Part shown: positions 35,674-36,638 of the stretch, in pieces
Layout: each line of letters opens with the position of its first letter
How positions within the stretch are numbered: the stretch's first letter is position 1
NCBI GenBank assembly: GCA_017521195.1
Contig: JAFXGP010000088.1
Location: forward strand, 75,203-111,840
Direction: 5' to 3'
Source: Lachnospiraceae bacterium
GTDB taxonomy: Bacteria > Bacillota > Clostridia > Lachnospirales > Lachnospiraceae
DNA length: 36,638 nucleotides
The notes under the pieces: generated by a model
The model's database searches: none
Told to the model about the DNA's origin: nothing
What the model saw: the letters and a program-made list of their open reading frames with translations, nothing else
Program-made: the position numbers and the translations under genes

Positions 35674-36404
35674 TAGTTATCCGCTCCTTTCTGTTTTATC
35701 TTTTTGGTAAGGCGGACCCCTATTATACTAATCACAAATAGTATGACGGATAATACCACCATAAAAATTCCCCAAACAAAAGTAGTCAAAAACAAACTGC
35801 AAGAAACAAACAATCCTAAGCTAAGCACCAAACCCCAGATTGTAATTTTCTCTTTTTCTACCGGAAAATCTTCCCTCAGTATAGGGCCACAAAAACGGTA
35901 CAAAACACATAAAACACAAGGAATCAGCATACTTGATACAATTACTTCTCCGGAATATCCGTAAAACAACTGACGGTATCCTACTGCACCAACATAATAA
36001 TCTCCGGATAAATATAATAATTCCAGCAGAATCACCAACAGCCATGTTTTTTTGAAATCCCTGAAAAACAGTAAGCCGCCCAACTCTCCAAAAGCCAAAA
36101 GCGATCCTATGACAGTAAGTAAAGTTCCAAGCCCCCATACTACATCCACAACTTCCATTCCTGTCCAAAGGCAAAGGGTACTGTACCAGAACGGAAGAGT
36201 AATTATTTTTCTGGACACAACAACTCCCAGTTCCAAGGGTTGTCTGGTAAAGGGATGATATTGGTTCATAGTATCGGTCATCAAAGTAGTCTGCACGGTC
36301 TCTACCATAGCATCATTACGATTGCCTGAAGTAGAAGTAAAAACCACCCATACAACTGCAACAAATAACCAGAATAACAATGCCACATATCTTCCATTCT
36401 TCAT
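35673..36404 (-). CDS. Polytopic membrane protein, unknown role
   Basis: A 243-residue protein with about six hydrophobic segments and a basic C-terminus. After the first membrane segment comes STSGNRNDAMVETVQTTLM, a polar acidic loop at the place where GT-C enzymes carry catalytic residues. It is coupled by TAATG to the 272-residue protein. It may be the N-terminal half of a split GT-C-like protein or an independent subunit. The ribosome site is weak (AAAGAAATG), unlike all its neighbours. It is the first gene of the right operon visible in the window. Confidence 0.65.
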   Translation of the reverse strand: MKNGRYVALLFWLFVAVVWVVFTSTSGNRNDAMVETVQTTLMTDTMNQYHPFTRQPLELGVVVSRKIITLPFWYSTLCLWTGMEVVDVVWGLGTLLTVIGSLLAFGELGGLLFFRDFKKTWLLVILLELLYLSGDYYVGAVGYRQLFYGYSGEVIVSSMLIPCVLCVLYRFCGPILREDFPVEKEKITIWGLVLSLGLFVSCSLFLTTFVWGIFMVVLSVILFVISIIGVRLTKKIKQKGADN

Positions 36405-36442
36405 TTCTTTAAAAGAAAAATTTTTAACCTTTTAACGAAGTA

Positions 36443-36478
36443 AACTCCGCAGTCAAACCTGCGGAGTTCTCTTTTTTA
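36443..36478 (+). terminator. Terminator-type hairpin reading on the plus strand
   Basis: A perfect 10-bp GC-rich stem, AACTCCGCAG (36443-36452) with CTGCGGAGTT (36459-36468), a 6-nt loop, then CTCTTTTTT. The T-run is on the plus-strand side, so the orientation is opposite to the genes beside it. On the minus strand the same stem would sit in the leader of the 243-residue gene without a T-run. Confidence 0.7.
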
Positions 36479-36480
36479 TT

Positions 36481-36567
36481 CTATGTTTTTTGATTTGCAC
36501 GAACTTCACCCTCTCGAAGTTCAAGCACAACATCTGACCTGGTTTGTAAATCCGCATCTAATCTCAC
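36481..36567 (-). CDS. Possible small ORF (28 codons) between two terminators, doubtful
   Basis: A GTG at 36567 has AAGGA six bases upstream and opens 28 codons ending TAG at 36481. The peptide begins MRLDADLQTRSDVVLELREG and has a balanced, protein-like composition. An in-frame TAA just upstream rules out an extension of a longer gene. It could be a real small gene, a remnant, or chance. The same DNA can fold: GAACTTC (36501-36507) and GAAGTTC (36516-36522) are inverted repeats. Confidence 0.22.
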   Translation of the reverse strand: MRLDADLQTRSDVVLELREGEVRANQKT

Positions 36568-36591
36568 AATCCATCCTTACTGCAGGCAACA

Positions 36592-36634
36592 AAAAAATCA
36601 AGGTCATTCAAGTGATGCCCTTGATTTTTTCTTT
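36592..36634. terminator. Bidirectional terminator at the right edge
   Basis: A perfect 12-bp stem, AAAAAATCAAGG (36592-36603) with CCTTGATTTTTT (36619-36630), and a 15-nt loop. Both strands end in long T-runs. It would end transcription of a gene outside the window to the right on the minus strand, and so marks the start of the polysaccharide locus. Confidence 0.85.
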
Positions 36635-36638
36635 TGCA

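Noticed and set aside
1-36638. tRNA, rRNA, riboswitch, insertion sequence or CRISPR array
   Set aside because: I found no transposase-like frame, no regularly spaced repeats, and no cloverleaf or known riboswitch core. The gaps are too short for most of these.

Overview
The window is a 36.6 kb piece of a surface-polysaccharide locus. It most likely comes from a low-GC, Gram-positive gut-type anaerobe (Clostridia, probably Lachnospiraceae). That guess rests on AT-rich DNA, strong AGGAGG-type ribosome sites before nearly every gene, short intergenic gaps, an EpsG-type polymerase and a CpsC/Wzz-type chain-length protein. I see no tRNA, rRNA, insertion sequence, prophage or CRISPR array. Almost all genes are on the minus strand, so the transcriptional order runs from right to left. 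One pair in the middle (pseI-pseG) is on the plus strand.

Right block (about 24.2-36.4 kb, minus strand). Two tandem membrane proteins and a GtrB-like lipid glycosyltransferase come first, then a GT2 enzyme. They are followed by the initiating polyprenyl-phosphate sugar transferase, a Wzz-like chain-length protein, three GT2 and two GT4 glycosyltransferases, and an EpsG-like polymerase. This block can start, extend and polymerise a repeat unit on undecaprenyl phosphate.

Middle block (12.2-24.0 kb). This holds a nearly complete CMP-pseudaminic acid pathway split over several transcription units: pseB alone, a membrane protein-pseC-GT2-ATP-grasp unit, the plus-strand pseI-pseG unit, and a divergent pseF-PLP decarboxylase-sialyltransferase-like unit. 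The only PseH candidate is a GNAT gene about 8.5 kb further on. The ATP-grasp ligase and the decarboxylase-like enzyme are not part of the known pathway. They suggest that the nonulosonic acid or its repeat unit carries an amino-acid- or amine-derived group.

Left block (1-11.9 kb, minus strand). An ABC flippase is followed by a GtrA-like protein, an O-acyltransferase, a GT-C-like membrane protein, a WecE-type aminotransferase (dTDP-Fuc4N), a second GT-C-like protein, the GNAT, a GtrB-like enzyme and an O-antigen ligase/polymerase-like protein cut by the window edge. GtrA, GtrB and GT-C proteins together look like a three-component system that adds a side-chain sugar outside the membrane, with WecE possibly supplying an amino sugar for it.

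Regulatory features read from the sequence include a bidirectional terminator between the convergent pseG and ATP-grasp genes, and terminators after the sialyltransferase-like gene and after pseB. A good promoter lies in front of pseB with a perfect 21-bp palindrome just downstream of it. A 25-bp palindrome sits at the end of the wzz-like gene, and two further hairpins lie at the right edge.
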